Below are positions 27,585 to 36,807 of a stretch of 64,000 bases of DNA, piece after piece (positions within the stretch are counted from its first letter, which is position 1; the number at the start of each line of letters is the position of its first letter). Position numbers and translations under genes: made by a program. The notes beneath the pieces are model-generated. The model saw nothing but the letters and a program-made list of their open reading frames with translations. It was not told the DNA's origin and did no database searches. The stretch is from contig NZ_CP037895.1 in NCBI RefSeq assembly GCF_004634385.1, positions 1,835,245-1,899,244 on the forward strand, given 5' to 3'. Origin of the DNA: Thermaerobacter sp. FW80. GTDB lineage: Bacteria; Bacillota; Sulfobacillia; Thermaerobacterales; Thermaerobacteraceae.

Positions 27585-28208
27585 GTGAAGCCCTTGGCGC
27601 CGCCGATGGATCCCAGGACCGACCGTCCGGACGAACCCGGCCTGGCGGTGCAGGCCGGCGGGCGGGAAGGAAGCGGCCGGGTGCCCGCCGGGGCCGCCCC
27701 GGCGGCCGGTGGGCCCATGCGCCTGCCGCTGGTGGGCAGCCGCACGGGATCCCACAGTCACATGGGGGGGCTTGCGGCCATCCTGGTGGACGGCGACCGC
27801 GCGGAGGTCGCGCCGGCTGCGCTGCACGCCAAGTCCCGCGTGGAACAGGGCGTGCGCTGGGTGGACGACCCGGCCCAGGTGCCGGCGGGGCGCCAGTACT
27901 GGGTGGTTTGGATCGCCCAGGGCGGCGCGGGCGGCAGGGGCATCCGCGGCGCGGTGGCGAGCCCGATGTGGATCGACCGCCAGGCCATGGTCGGGTACAA
28001 GCACCTGGCGGGTCACGTCAACGACATGTCCCGGGCGATGAAGGGCGTGGTCGACCTCAGCGGGCTGACCGCCGCCCAGCGCCGGGCCGTGGGGGAGGCC
28101 ATCCGGGCCCGGGCGCCCCAGGTGTGGGCGGCCACCGATCCCGCCATCCGCGCCCAGCTCGGGGGCGAGGCCGCGGACGGGGCGGCCGACCCGGGCGACG
28201 GCGCGTAG
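27585..28208 (+). CDS. ywhD: YwhD-family protein
   Basis: 207 residues from GTG 27585 after GGAGAGGAGG. Residues 1-45 are variable and proline-rich. From GSHSHMGGLAAILVDGDRAE on the sequence matches my memory of B. subtilis YwhD, including LHAKSRVEQGVRW, YWVVWIA, MWIDRQAMVGYKHLAGHVN and the C-terminal PQVWAATDP. The family is largely restricted to Bacilli and related Firmicutes and its role is unknown. Soluble. A long hairpin 32 bp after the stop ends the unit. Confidence 0.8.
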   Translation: MKPLAPPMDPRTDRPDEPGLAVQAGGREGSGRVPAGAAPAAGGPMRLPLVGSRTGSHSHMGGLAAILVDGDRAEVAPAALHAKSRVEQGVRWVDDPAQVPAGRQYWVVWIAQGGAGGRGIRGAVASPMWIDRQAMVGYKHLAGHVNDMSRAMKGVVDLSGLTAAQRRAVGEAIRARAPQVWAATDPAIRAQLGGEAADGAADPGDGA

Positions 28209-28239
28209 GCGTCATCGAGGCGACCTCGCGACCTTGCGG

Positions 28240-28274
28240 CGAGACCGCCTCCGGCCGGGCCGGAGGCGGTCTCG
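28240..28274 (+). terminator. Terminator after ywhD
   Basis: GAGACCGCCTCCGGCC ... GCCGGAGGCGGTCTC, a 15-bp stem followed by GTCCTTGG. The interval 28275-28750 holds no supported gene. Confidence 0.8.
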
Positions 28275-28750
28275 TCCTTGGTGGCGATCTCCCCGCGAGG
28301 CCTCGGGGCCGCGTCGGGGGTGCGACGGCCGTCGGCGCGTCCCCTGCCGGCGTCCAGCCCGCCGCCTGGTCCCGATGTCCCGATGGCACGAGGATGCGGC
28401 TGCCCCTGCTGCGAACCCCGGAGCCCTTCCCCCGCCGCGCGCCGTTGTGCTCCTCCCATCCCCCGCGGGTGCCGCCGTGACCGCCGACGCCGGGCGCCGC
28501 GGGGCGGGTCGAGGGCTCCCGGCCACGGCATGTCCCGGTCAGCCGATCCATATGCTCCATATGCCATGGCAGACCCGTGGGGTCCGTTTGCGGGAAACCG
28601 GTCCGTCCCACACTAGGGCAGAGGGCCGGCGGGAGGGCAGAGGGCCGGCGAGCCGTCGCCCTCCGGCGGCGGCCCGGGACAGGGCGGGGACGGCGCCGGC
28701 CGGCGGGGCGGTGGCGGGCCGCGGAGGCCGGCGGGAAGGGGGCGAAGCCC

Positions 28751-30202
28751 ATGATGGATCCCCTGGTCATCGGGATCGCGCAACGGCCCGATCCCTTGCG
28801 CGAGCGTCTCGAACGGGAGCTGGTGGACTACGCGCCGCTGGCAGCTGCCCTGGGGCTGTCCCCTCCCCAGGTGGTCGAACACCGCCGAGAGGGCTGGTGC
28901 TTCCTGGCCGTCCACGGACCGGTTCCGCCGCAGCGCCAACGGGAGCCGCGGGAGCGGGACCCGGTGCCGGGTCCGGCGGGGGGCCGCATCCCGTCGGCGG
29001 CTGCCCCGAGCCTCTCGACGGGGCGCCATCCCGCCTGGTGGAGCGTGCTGGCCGGTCTGGCGGGGGAGATGGGATCGTTCCGCGCGGAGGGCGGCCTCGC
29101 GCCCCCGCAATCCCCGGGAGCGCCCCGCCAGGCGCAGGCGGGGCGGCCGGCCCCGACCGGGCCCGCTGCCCCGGCACGTACCGGCCTGACTGCGGCGGCG
29201 GCCCCTGCCGATGGGAGCGACGCGAGCCCGGCGACGGCCCCCGCTGACGGGCGCGGCGACGCGGCGCCGCCGACGGCCCCCGCTGACGGGCGCGGCGGCC
29301 CGCGCCCTCCCCGGGCTGCCCGCGACCCAGGGCGAAGCCAGGGCGTCGGGGACGACGCGGCGGCCCCGGCGGCCAGCCCGGGCGGGGCGTCCCGGGGCAC
29401 CCGCGGCCGCGCCCGCTCCCCGGGCGCGGCCGCGGCGGCGGACATCGCCACCGGCGACGCGATGGCGCCGCTGCAGCGGGACTGGGAGGCCCGGGTGGTG
29501 CGCGCCGTGGTGGCTTACGTGCACGAGGACCACCGCTGGCTGCTGGTCCAGCGGTTCCTCAAGCGGCGATACGCCCACCTGGCGCCCGACGAGCGCCTCG
29601 AGGTGGTGGACGCGGTGCGCCGGCGGATGGCGGCGGCCGCGGCCCGGGACGCCCGGCTCCGCCACCTCTTGACCCGCCGGGTGGCCGAGTACGTCCAGGG
29701 GGCCCGCCTGTTGCTGATCGACGGGTTCCTCCGCTTCCGCTGCCGCGAGTACGTCGAGGCCCTGGAGTTGGCGGCGGACCGGGCGGTGGACGAGTACCTG
29801 CTGGACCGGGAGTACCGCGAGTTCGTCCAGCTGCTGCGCCAGTTCGTCGATCTGCAGGTGCCGCGGCTGTCGGTGGTCCACGTGCTGGTCGAGCCCTCGG
29901 GCAGCTTCATCCTGACCGACGAGGCCGGCCGGCCCTTGGCCGCACCGACCGGCGAGGGGCCGGTGCCGAACGCCGGGCCCGGGGTCGCCGCGGACGCCGG
30001 GGACGCCCTCCTGAGCGCCCTGGTCATGGTGGGGGCGCGGCGCTTCGTCGTCCACGTGCGGCGCCGCGCCAGGGGCCTCTCCCGCGAGACCAGGGAGCTC
30101 CTGGATCAGGTCTTCGGCGACCGGGTGGAGCTGTGTCCGGGCTGTGCCCGTTGCCGGTCCCGGGCGCGGCGTCCCGCGGCGCCGGCCCCGGGATCGCGCT
30201 GA
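28751..30202 (+). CDS. ytxC: Sporulation protein YtxC family, with long low-complexity insert
   Basis: 483 residues from ATG 28751, behind GGGAAGGGGGCG. The N-terminal 60 residues and the C-terminal part from about 240 match YtxC: VDGFLRFRCREYVEALE-like LIDGFLRFRCREYVEALEL, DRAVDEYLLDREYREFVQLL, FVDLQVPRLSVVHV and the closing FGDRVELCPGCARC. Between them lie about 160 residues rich in Ala/Pro/Gly/Arg, with a repeated TAPADGRG unit (DNA repeat near 29235-29300). That roughly doubles the usual protein of about 280 residues. YtxC is genetically linked to sporulation but its biochemistry is unknown. It precedes thrS, as in Bacillus. Cytosolic by sequence. Confidence 0.85.
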   Translation: MMDPLVIGIAQRPDPLRERLERELVDYAPLAAALGLSPPQVVEHRREGWCFLAVHGPVPPQRQREPRERDPVPGPAGGRIPSAAAPSLSTGRHPAWWSVLAGLAGEMGSFRAEGGLAPPQSPGAPRQAQAGRPAPTGPAAPARTGLTAAAAPADGSDASPATAPADGRGDAAPPTAPADGRGGPRPPRAARDPGRSQGVGDDAAAPAASPGGASRGTRGRARSPGAAAAADIATGDAMAPLQRDWEARVVRAVVAYVHEDHRWLLVQRFLKRRYAHLAPDERLEVVDAVRRRMAAAAARDARLRHLLTRRVAEYVQGARLLLIDGFLRFRCREYVEALELAADRAVDEYLLDREYREFVQLLRQFVDLQVPRLSVVHVLVEPSGSFILTDEAGRPLAAPTGEGPVPNAGPGVAADAGDALLSALVMVGARRFVVHVRRRARGLSRETRELLDQVFGDRVELCPGCARCRSRARRPAAPAPGSR

Positions 30203-30571
30203 GCCCCCGCCTCCCCATGAGGCCGGCGGAAGAGGCCACCGGCTTCCACGCAGCATCCCGCCCGCCCCCCGGCCACCCTCGGCGCCCCGGCGGCGGTCCC
30301 GGCGCGGCCGGCCCGGGGCGGGGCGCTGCGGGGGCCTCTCTCCAATCCGGGGCCGCTCCGGGGGCGCCTGCCCCTCCCGCGAGAGACGCCGCGGGTCTCC
30401 CCGGCGGTCATGGGCAGCAGCCCGCTGGGGAGGCAGCGCCCCGCAGCCCGTGCCCGACGGTGCGATCCCCGCCGGCCCGGATCGACTCGCGGGCCGGTTC
30501 GTCCCGGTGGCGCCGGCCGGGAAGGGGGTTCCCCGCCGGCCGTGGTATAGTGGCGGCCGGGAGGGAGGCCG
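30203..30571. other. Intergenic region before the DUF445 gene
   Basis: No gene supported. A TATAGT -10-like element at 30546-30551, 20 bp before the next start, has no clear -35. Confidence 0.4.
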
Positions 30572-31168
30572 TTGGACACCGCGTGGTTGACCCTGCCCGT
30601 CACCGGCGGCCTGATCGGCTGGGTGACCAACCGGCTGGCCCTCTGGGCCCTCTTCCGTCCCGTCCATCCCTGGCGGGTCCCGGTCGTCGGCTGGACGGTC
30701 CAGGGCCTCCTGCCGCGTCGCCAGGCGGATCTGGCGCGGGCCCTGGCCGAGGCGGTGGAGCGCGATCTGCTGACCGCCGCGGACGTGCGCGATCATCTGC
30801 GGCGCCTGCCGTTGGACCGCGCCGCGGCCGACGCCGTCGCGCAGATGGCGCGCGAGGCCGTGCTGGCCCGGATGCCGGCCTGGTTGCCCCGCAGCTGGTC
30901 GACCCAGCTGGCCGACCGCGTCGCCCAGGCCGCGGGGCTCGAGGTCCGGCGCCGGTTCCCCGAGCTTGCGGAGGGCTTGCTGGCCGCGGCCGGCGAGGGG
31001 CTGCGCCTGGGCTCCGTGGTGGAGCGCAAGCTCTTGGAGCTGGATCCGGCGGGCGTCGAGGCGCTGGTCGTGCGCTTGGCCGGGCGGGAGCTGCGGTTCG
31101 TGGAGTGGTCGGGGGCGGTGCTGGGATTCCTGGTCGGCCTCCTGCAGGCGTTGCTCGTCTCCCTATGA
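30572..31168 (+). CDS. DUF445 family membrane protein
   Basis: 198 residues from TTG 30572, after GGGAGGGAGGCCG. An N-terminal membrane helix holds GGLIGWVTNRLALWALFRP, the hallmark of DUF445 (GG-IGxxTNxLAixmLFRP). A helical cytosolic part follows and a second helix at the C-terminus (SGAVLGFLVGLLQALLVSL). Homologues such as YheB are linked to spores or cell-envelope topics but have no known activity. This one is shorter than the usual 370-400 residues, so the coiled middle is reduced. The stop codon lies in an 18-bp tandem repeat. Confidence 0.88.
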   Translation: MDTAWLTLPVTGGLIGWVTNRLALWALFRPVHPWRVPVVGWTVQGLLPRRQADLARALAEAVERDLLTAADVRDHLRRLPLDRAAADAVAQMAREAVLARMPAWLPRSWSTQLADRVAQAAGLEVRRRFPELAEGLLAAAGEGLRLGSVVERKLLELDPAGVEALVVRLAGRELRFVEWSGAVLGFLVGLLQALLVSL

Positions 31169-31195
31169 CGTTTCCGCTCCCTATGACGTTTCCGC
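31160..31195. repeat. 18-bp perfect tandem repeat across the DUF445 stop codon
   Basis: TCCCTATGACGTTTCCGC at 31160-31177 and 31178-31195, no mismatch. The first copy contains the TGA stop. The sequence then runs directly into TATAAT (31196-31201). Confidence 0.95.
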
Positions 31196-31201
31196 TATAA
31201 T
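31196..31201 (+). promoter_or_regulatory. -10 element of thrS
   Basis: TATAAT at the upstream edge of the T-box leader. The -35 is unclear because the 18-bp repeat occupies that position; TTTCCG at 31171-31176 lies 19 nt away. Confidence 0.45.
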
Positions 31202-31207
31202 TCGCTA

Positions 31208-31620
31208 TGATTCGGCGAGACCAACGGCGAGGAGGGGGACACGGCCGGGGGTCCGGCCCCGCCAGAGAGGGCGGGTCCCCAGATGCCCCGCGACCCAGGG
31301 GCGATGGGGGCTGGGAGCCCGCCCCGGAGCGCCGCCCCCGGTCACCACCCCGGAGCCGCCGGTGCCAGGAGGGCCCTGCCGGGGGGCGGTTCGGGCCGGC
31401 GGCCGGCCAAGGTAAGGCGCCGGCCGACACCGACCCGCGGCGTCCAGAACCCGCCGCCGTCTCCCTCCGAGCGCCGGCCGGTCGCCCCCGTTAACGGGCC
31501 TCGAGCGGGCGCACCCGCGCGGACCCGGGGTCGGCGCCACCGGGCGCGGGTGCGCCAAGAAGGGTGGAACCGCGAGGCAGGACGGCCTCGTCCCTTGGGG
31601 ACGGGGCCCTTTTCTTTGAG
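31208..31620 (+). ncRNA. T-box riboswitch, threonine, thrS leader
   Basis: Senses uncharged tRNA-Thr and lets transcription continue into thrS. Seen: CCAGAGAGGGCGGG near 31260-31275 (Stem I), specifier ACC at 31344-31346 followed after 5 nt by GGAGCC, the T-box AGGGTGGAACCGCG at 31561-31574, and a terminator GGCCTCGTCCC-TTG-GGGACGGGGCC at 31584-31608 with a T-rich tail. The specifier was placed by its spacing to GGAG, identical in the pheS leader. ACC is a Thr codon and matches the gene. Confidence 0.92.
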
Positions 31621-31689
31621 CGGACGCCGGTCGCAGAGCGGACCCCGGTCGCACCGACCGCGCACCGACCGTGAAGGAGGGTGATCCCG

Positions 31690-33621
31690 GTGGACGAACC
31701 GGCCCGGATCGAGATCGAGCTGCCCGACGGCAGCAAGCGCCAGGTCCCCCGCGGGACCACGCCGCTGGAGGTGGCGCAAGAGATCGGGGCGCGGCTGGCG
31801 CGGGACGCCGTCGCGGCCCGCTGGAACGGGGAGGTGATCGACCTCAACCGGCCCCTGGAGGAGGACGGGCGGCTGGAGATCCTGACCTTCGCGGACGAAG
31901 CCGGCCGGGAGGTGTACCGCCACAGCACCGCCCACCTGATGGCCCAGGCGGTCAAGCGCCTCTGGCCCGAGGCGCGGCTGGCGGTGGGACCGCCGCTGGA
32001 GGACGGCTTCTACTACGACATCGAGACGCCGCGGCCGCTGTCCACCGAGGACCTGGAGGCCATCGAGAAGGAGATGGCCCGCATCGTCGCCGAGGACCTG
32101 CCCATCCGCCGCCGGGCCGTGGGACGCCAGGAGGCCCTGGACCTGTTCCGGGCGCGGGGCGAGCGGTACAAGGTGGAGATCATCGAGGCGATCCCGGAGG
32201 ACCAGCCGCTGACGGTCTACGAACAGGGGGAGTTCGTCGACCTGTGCCGGGGGCCCCACCTGCCCTCCACCGGCCGGATCAAGGCCTTCAAGCTGACGGG
32301 GGTGGCCGGCGCCTACTGGCGGGGCGACGAGCGGGGGCCGATGCTGACCCGCATCTACGGGACCTCGTTCCCCTCCCGCAAGGAGCTGGAGGAGCACCTC
32401 CAGCGGCTGGAGGAGGCCAAGCGGCGCGACCACCGCAAGCTGGGGCCGGAGCTGGACCTGTTCCACTTCGAGGAGGTGGCGCCGGGGTACGTCTTCTGGC
32501 ACCCCAAGGGCGCCACGGTGTACGGGCTCCTCGAGCAGTTCTCCCGGGAGCTGCAGGCGCGCCACGGCTACCAGGAGGTGCGCACCCCCGAGATCCTCAA
32601 GGTCGATCTCTGGCACCGGTCGGGCCACTGGGACCACTACCGCGAGAACATGTTCCTCATCGAGCGCGAGGGGGCCCACTTCGGCGTCAAGCCGATGAAC
32701 TGCCCGGGGCACTGCCTGATCTACCGCAGCCGCATCCGCTCCTACCGCGACCTGCCCCTGCGGCTGGCCGAGTACGGCCGCCTCGCCCGCTACGAGCGGT
32801 CGGGCACGCTGCACGGCCTGCTGCGGATGCGGGGCTTCGAGCAGGACGACGCGCACCTGTTCGTCCGGGAGGACCAGATCGAGGCGGAGATCGGCCGCGT
32901 CCTGGAGCTGGTGGACGCCGTCTACGGCACCTTCGCCATGCCCTACGAGATCAAGCTGGCCACCCGGCCCGACGACTTCATGGGCGACCCCGCCCTCTGG
33001 GAGCGGGCCGAGGCCGCCCTGGCGCGGGCGCTGGAGGCGGCGGGCCGGCCCTACGCCCTGGCGCCCGGCGACGGCGCCTTCTACGGGCCGAAGCTGGACT
33101 TCTACGTCATCGACTCGCTGGGCCGCAAGTGGCAGACCGCCACGGTCCAGCTGGACTTCCAGATGCCGATCCGGTTCGACCTGACCTACGTCGACGCCGC
33201 CGGCCAGGAGCAGCGGCCGGTGATGATCCACCGGGCCATCATGGGGTCGCTGGAGCGGTTCATCGGCATCCTCATCGAGCACTACGCCGGCGCGTTCCCG
33301 GTCTGGCTGGCGCCGGTCCAGGTGCGGGTGCTGCCGGTCAGCGAGCGGCATCGCGACTACGCCCGGCGGGTGGAGGAGCGCCTGCGCGAGGAGGGGTTGC
33401 GGGTCGAGGTGGACGCCCGCGACGAGAAGCTGGGCTACAAGATCCGCCAGGCCCAGGTGGAGAAGGTGCCCTACATGCTGGTGGTGGGCGATCGCGAAGC
33501 CCAGGAGGGCACGGTGGCGGTGCGCAGCCGCGACCGCGGCGACCTGGGCAGCCAGCCGCTGGAGGCGTTCGTCCAGCAGGTGGTGGCGGCGGTCCGGGAG
33601 CGGCGCGGCAACCCGGCGTGA
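31690..33621 (+). CDS. thrS: Threonyl-tRNA synthetase
   Basis: 643 residues. GTG 31690 is 9 nt after AAGGAGG and is preferred to GTG 31681, which touches the SD. Order: TGS domain (about 1-62), editing/N2 domain starting HSTAHLMAQAVK, class II catalytic core with MNCPGHC (zinc Cys) and YERSGTLHGLLRMRGFEQDD (motif 2), motif 3 near MIHRAIMGSLERFIGIL, then the anticodon-binding domain (PVQVRVLPVSERH). The editing pocket histidines of HSTAHL are kept. Normal length. Expression is controlled by the preceding T-box. Confidence 0.97.
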   Translation: MDEPARIEIELPDGSKRQVPRGTTPLEVAQEIGARLARDAVAARWNGEVIDLNRPLEEDGRLEILTFADEAGREVYRHSTAHLMAQAVKRLWPEARLAVGPPLEDGFYYDIETPRPLSTEDLEAIEKEMARIVAEDLPIRRRAVGRQEALDLFRARGERYKVEIIEAIPEDQPLTVYEQGEFVDLCRGPHLPSTGRIKAFKLTGVAGAYWRGDERGPMLTRIYGTSFPSRKELEEHLQRLEEAKRRDHRKLGPELDLFHFEEVAPGYVFWHPKGATVYGLLEQFSRELQARHGYQEVRTPEILKVDLWHRSGHWDHYRENMFLIEREGAHFGVKPMNCPGHCLIYRSRIRSYRDLPLRLAEYGRLARYERSGTLHGLLRMRGFEQDDAHLFVREDQIEAEIGRVLELVDAVYGTFAMPYEIKLATRPDDFMGDPALWERAEAALARALEAAGRPYALAPGDGAFYGPKLDFYVIDSLGRKWQTATVQLDFQMPIRFDLTYVDAAGQEQRPVMIHRAIMGSLERFIGILIEHYAGAFPVWLAPVQVRVLPVSERHRDYARRVEERLREEGLRVEVDARDEKLGYKIRQAQVEKVPYMLVVGDREAQEGTVAVRSRDRGDLGSQPLEAFVQQVVAAVRERRGNPA

Positions 33622-33772
33622 GGGCGACGGTCGGCGGCCGGCCGCCAGCGGGGAGGAACCGGCTGGGGGGCGGCGAAAAGCGATTCGCGGTGCACGACAG
33701 CCCGGCCCGCCGCGGCACGGTGCCCCGTCAGGCCGACCGCCGCCGGGCCGGGCTTGCGATGAGGGGGCTGGG

Positions 33773-35416
33773 ATGGTGAGCGGTTGGCGGCGACGGCTGG
33801 GGATGGCGGCCATGGTGGTGGCGGTGGCGATCTTGGCCACGGCCTGCGGCGCGCCGCCCCAGAGCGCGGGCGAGGGCGGCGCCGGCGGCGGCGACGGCGG
33901 CCAGCCGGCGGACACCCTGGTCTGGGGGCGAGGCGGCGATTCGGTGTCCCTGGATCCGGCCAACGTCACCGACGGCGAGTCGTTGAAGGTGACCCACCAG
34001 ATCTTCGACACCCTGGTGGAGTTCAAAGAGGGCAGCACCGAGGTCGAGCCCTGGCTCGCGGCCGACTGGGAGGTCAGCGACGACGGCAAGGTGTGGACCT
34101 TCCAGCTGCGCCAGGGCGTGACCTTCCACGACGGGACGCCCTTCAACGCCGAGGCCGTGGTCTTCAACTTCGAGCGTTGGATGAACACCGACAACCCGCA
34201 CCGCCACGAGGGCGAGAACTTCGAGTACTACGCCTACATGTTCGGCGGGTTCGACGAGCAGTCGATCATCGCGAAGGTCGAGGCGGTGGACGAGTACACC
34301 GTCCGCTTCACCCTGCGGGAACCCCTGGCGTCCTTCCTGCAGAACCTCGCCATGCCGTGCTTCGCCATCGCCAGCCCGGAGGCGATCAAGAAGTACGGCG
34401 CCGACTTCGGGCGCCATCCCGTGGGTACGGGCCCCTACCGGTTCGTGGAGTGGATCCCCGACCAGCAGATCACCCTGGAGGCCTACGACCAGTGGTGGGG
34501 CGAGCCCAAGCCCAAGGTGAGGCGCATCGTCTACCGGGCCATCAAGGACAACTCGGCGCGGCTGGCCGAGCTGATGGCCGGCACCATCGACGTGATGGAG
34601 GACCCCAACCCGGCGGATCTGGCCACGGTGGACACGAGCCAGTTCGAGATCCTCTACCGGGAGGCCAACAACGTCGGCTACCTGGCGCTGAACAACGACA
34701 AGGAGCCCTTCGACGACGTGCGGGTGCGCCGGGCCATCGCCCACGCCATCAACAAGCAGGAGATCGTCGAGGCCTTCTGGGGCGAACTCGGCCAGGTGGC
34801 CAAGAACCCGCTGCCGCCGGCCATGTGGGGCTACAACGACGCCATCCAGGACTACGCGTACGACCCGGAGAAGGCGAAGCAGCTGCTGGCGGAGGCCGGC
34901 TACCCCGAGGGCTTCGAGACGGAGCTCTGGACGATGCCGGTGCCGCGGCCCTACATGCCGGAGCCCCAGAAGATCGCCGAGGCGATCCAGCAGGACCTGG
35001 CGGCGGTGGGCATCCGGGCGGAGATCGTCACCCACGAGTGGGACGTCTACCTGGAGAAGACGGGCAACGGCGAGCATCCCATGGCGCTCCTGGGCTGGAT
35101 CGGCGACAACGGCGACCCGGACAACTTCCTCTACGTGCTGCTGGACAAGGACAACGCGAAGACGCCGGGGGCCGGCAACATCTCCTTCTACCGCAGCGAG
35201 GAGGTGCACCGGCTGCTGATCCGGGCCCAGCGCACGCCGGAGCAGTCGGTCCGGGAGCAGCTGTACAAGGAGGCCCAGGAGATCATCCATCGGGACGTGC
35301 CGATGATCCCCCTGGCCCACGCCCGTTCACCCATCATCGTGCGCAAGGGCGTGGAGGGGCTGGTGCCGAGCCCGCTGGGCAGCGAGAAGCTCCACAAGGT
35401 GTCGGTGACGCGCTAG
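33773..35416 (+). CDS. Peptide ABC transporter substrate-binding lipoprotein (SBP family 5)
   Basis: 547 residues from ATG 33773. The signal peptide ends in a lipobox (LATAC, Cys about 25), followed by a Gly/Asp linker, so the protein is anchored outside the membrane. Family 5 signatures are DTLVWGRGGDSVSLDPANVTD, WTFQLRQGVTFHDGTPF and GTGPYRFVEW. It binds di- or oligopeptides, or possibly nickel-like ligands, and delivers them to the permeases encoded just downstream. Two GC-rich hairpins lie between it and the permease gene and may lower downstream expression. Confidence 0.93.
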   Translation: MVSGWRRRLGMAAMVVAVAILATACGAPPQSAGEGGAGGGDGGQPADTLVWGRGGDSVSLDPANVTDGESLKVTHQIFDTLVEFKEGSTEVEPWLAADWEVSDDGKVWTFQLRQGVTFHDGTPFNAEAVVFNFERWMNTDNPHRHEGENFEYYAYMFGGFDEQSIIAKVEAVDEYTVRFTLREPLASFLQNLAMPCFAIASPEAIKKYGADFGRHPVGTGPYRFVEWIPDQQITLEAYDQWWGEPKPKVRRIVYRAIKDNSARLAELMAGTIDVMEDPNPADLATVDTSQFEILYREANNVGYLALNNDKEPFDDVRVRRAIAHAINKQEIVEAFWGELGQVAKNPLPPAMWGYNDAIQDYAYDPEKAKQLLAEAGYPEGFETELWTMPVPRPYMPEPQKIAEAIQQDLAAVGIRAEIVTHEWDVYLEKTGNGEHPMALLGWIGDNGDPDNFLYVLLDKDNAKTPGAGNISFYRSEEVHRLLIRAQRTPEQSVREQLYKEAQEIIHRDVPMIPLAHARSPIIVRKGVEGLVPSPLGSEKLHKVSVTR

Positions 35417-35431
35417 CGCGGCGAGGACCGT

Positions 35432-35551
35432 GGCGGGCGGGGCCGCACCGCGACCGGTGCGGCCCCGCCCGCCGGGGGCTGCCGGTGCCAGCGCCGGCGC
35501 TTCGCCGGCCCGCCGGGCAGGCCGGGGCGGCGGTGCCGCCCCGGCCTGCCC
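35432..35551 (+). terminator. Two strong hairpins between binding protein and permeases
   Basis: GGCGGGCGGGGCCGCACCG...CGGTGCGGCCCCGCCCGCC (35432-35473) and GGGCAGGCCGGGGCGG...CCGCCCCGGCCTGCCC (about 35514-35551). Neither has a U-run. Such hairpins commonly stabilise the abundant binding-protein mRNA and attenuate the permease genes. Confidence 0.6.
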
Positions 35552-35689
35552 GTGCCGGTGCAGCGGGTGCGGGCGCGGGGTGAGGTCCCGCGCCGCCTCG
35601 CCCGCGGGTGGTCCCCCCGCGGGAGGTCCCCAGGGGTCGACCGCGGAGCGGGTCCGCATTCGCGCGCGTGCCAGGTGCGAGGCGAGAGC

Positions 35690-36700
35690 ATGCTGCGGTA
35701 TGTGGTCAAGCGGCTGCTGCTCCTGATCCCCACCCTCTTCGGCATCTCGGTGGCGGTCTTCGGCTTCATGTACCTGATCCCCGGCGATCCCGCCCAGGCG
35801 ATCCTGGGCGAGCGGGCCTCGCCGGAGCTCCTCGCGCAGCTCCGGGAGGAGATGGGGCTCAACGATCCCTTCTGGGTCCAGTACGCCCGCTTCGCGGGGC
35901 GGCTGCTCCACGGCGACCTCGGCCGCTCGCTGCGCAGCGGCCTTCCCGTGGCCCATGACATCGCGGTGCGGCTCCCGGCGACCATCGAGCTGACCCTGGC
36001 CGCCATGGCGATCGCTGTCCCGGTGGGCGTGCTGGCCGGGGTCATCGCCGCGGTGCGCCGGCGCACGGTGCTGGACTACGGCGTGATGGCGGGGTCGCTG
36101 GTGGGCGTCTCGATGCCCATCTTCTGGCTGGGCCTGGTCATGATGTACTTCCTGGCGGTGGACCTGAAGTGGCTGCCGCCGTCGGGCCGGCTGTCGGTGG
36201 AGTACGAGGCCCAGGTCCCCTTCATCACCGGCATGTACCTGGTCGACACCCTGCTGGTGGGCAACGGGCCCGCCTTCGTCGACGCCGTGCGACACCTGGT
36301 GATGCCGGCCCTGGCCCTGGCGACCATCCCCACCGCGCTGATTGCCCGCATGACCCGCTCGAGCCTGCTGGAGGTGCTCAAGCAGGACTACGTGCGGACC
36401 GCACGGGCGAAGGGCTTGCTCGAGCGCGTCGTCACCCTGCGCCACGCCCTGCCCAATGCCCTGCTGCCGGTGCTGACGGTGACGGGGCTGCAGGTCGGGA
36501 TGCTGCTCGGGGGCGCGGTGTTGACGGAGACCATCTTCTCCATCAACGGGGTGGGCCGATACATCGTCGACTCCATCGGCGCCCGCGACTACCCCGCCGT
36601 GCAGGGGGCCGTCTTCGTCGTGGCCACCCTGTTCGTGCTGACGAACCTGGTGGTCGACCTGCTGTACGCCCTGGTCGACCCGCGCATCCGGTACGACTGA
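35690..36700 (+). CDS. Peptide ABC transporter permease (DppB type)
   Basis: 336 residues from ATG 35690. Six membrane segments: the first is RLLLLIPTLFGISVAVFGF, then the periplasmic PGDPA loop and the BPD_transp_1 domain. The EAA-type coupling loop RTARAKGLLERVVTLRHALPNALLPV contacts the ATPase. The C-terminal DYPAVQGAVFVVATLFVLTNLVVD is typical of DppB/OppB. It forms the channel with the next gene product. No ATPase gene is in the window, so a subunit encoded elsewhere must energise it. Confidence 0.95.
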   Translation: MLRYVVKRLLLLIPTLFGISVAVFGFMYLIPGDPAQAILGERASPELLAQLREEMGLNDPFWVQYARFAGRLLHGDLGRSLRSGLPVAHDIAVRLPATIELTLAAMAIAVPVGVLAGVIAAVRRRTVLDYGVMAGSLVGVSMPIFWLGLVMMYFLAVDLKWLPPSGRLSVEYEAQVPFITGMYLVDTLLVGNGPAFVDAVRHLVMPALALATIPTALIARMTRSSLLEVLKQDYVRTARAKGLLERVVTLRHALPNALLPVLTVTGLQVGMLLGGAVLTETIFSINGVGRYIVDSIGARDYPAVQGAVFVVATLFVLTNLVVDLLYALVDPRIRYD

Positions 36701-36807
36701 CCGCGGACCCGGGACCGCGGTGGCGCCGCCGCCCGTCGGTCGGCGGGGCCGGCTGGCGCTGCCGCACCGGGCGAGGGACGGAGACACGGAGACACGGAGG
36801 GAAGCCG

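Noticed and set aside
28540-28580. CATATG repeated near 28548-28565 as an operator or origin element
   Set aside because: Two short copies only, no associated promoter or gene start; not enough to call.
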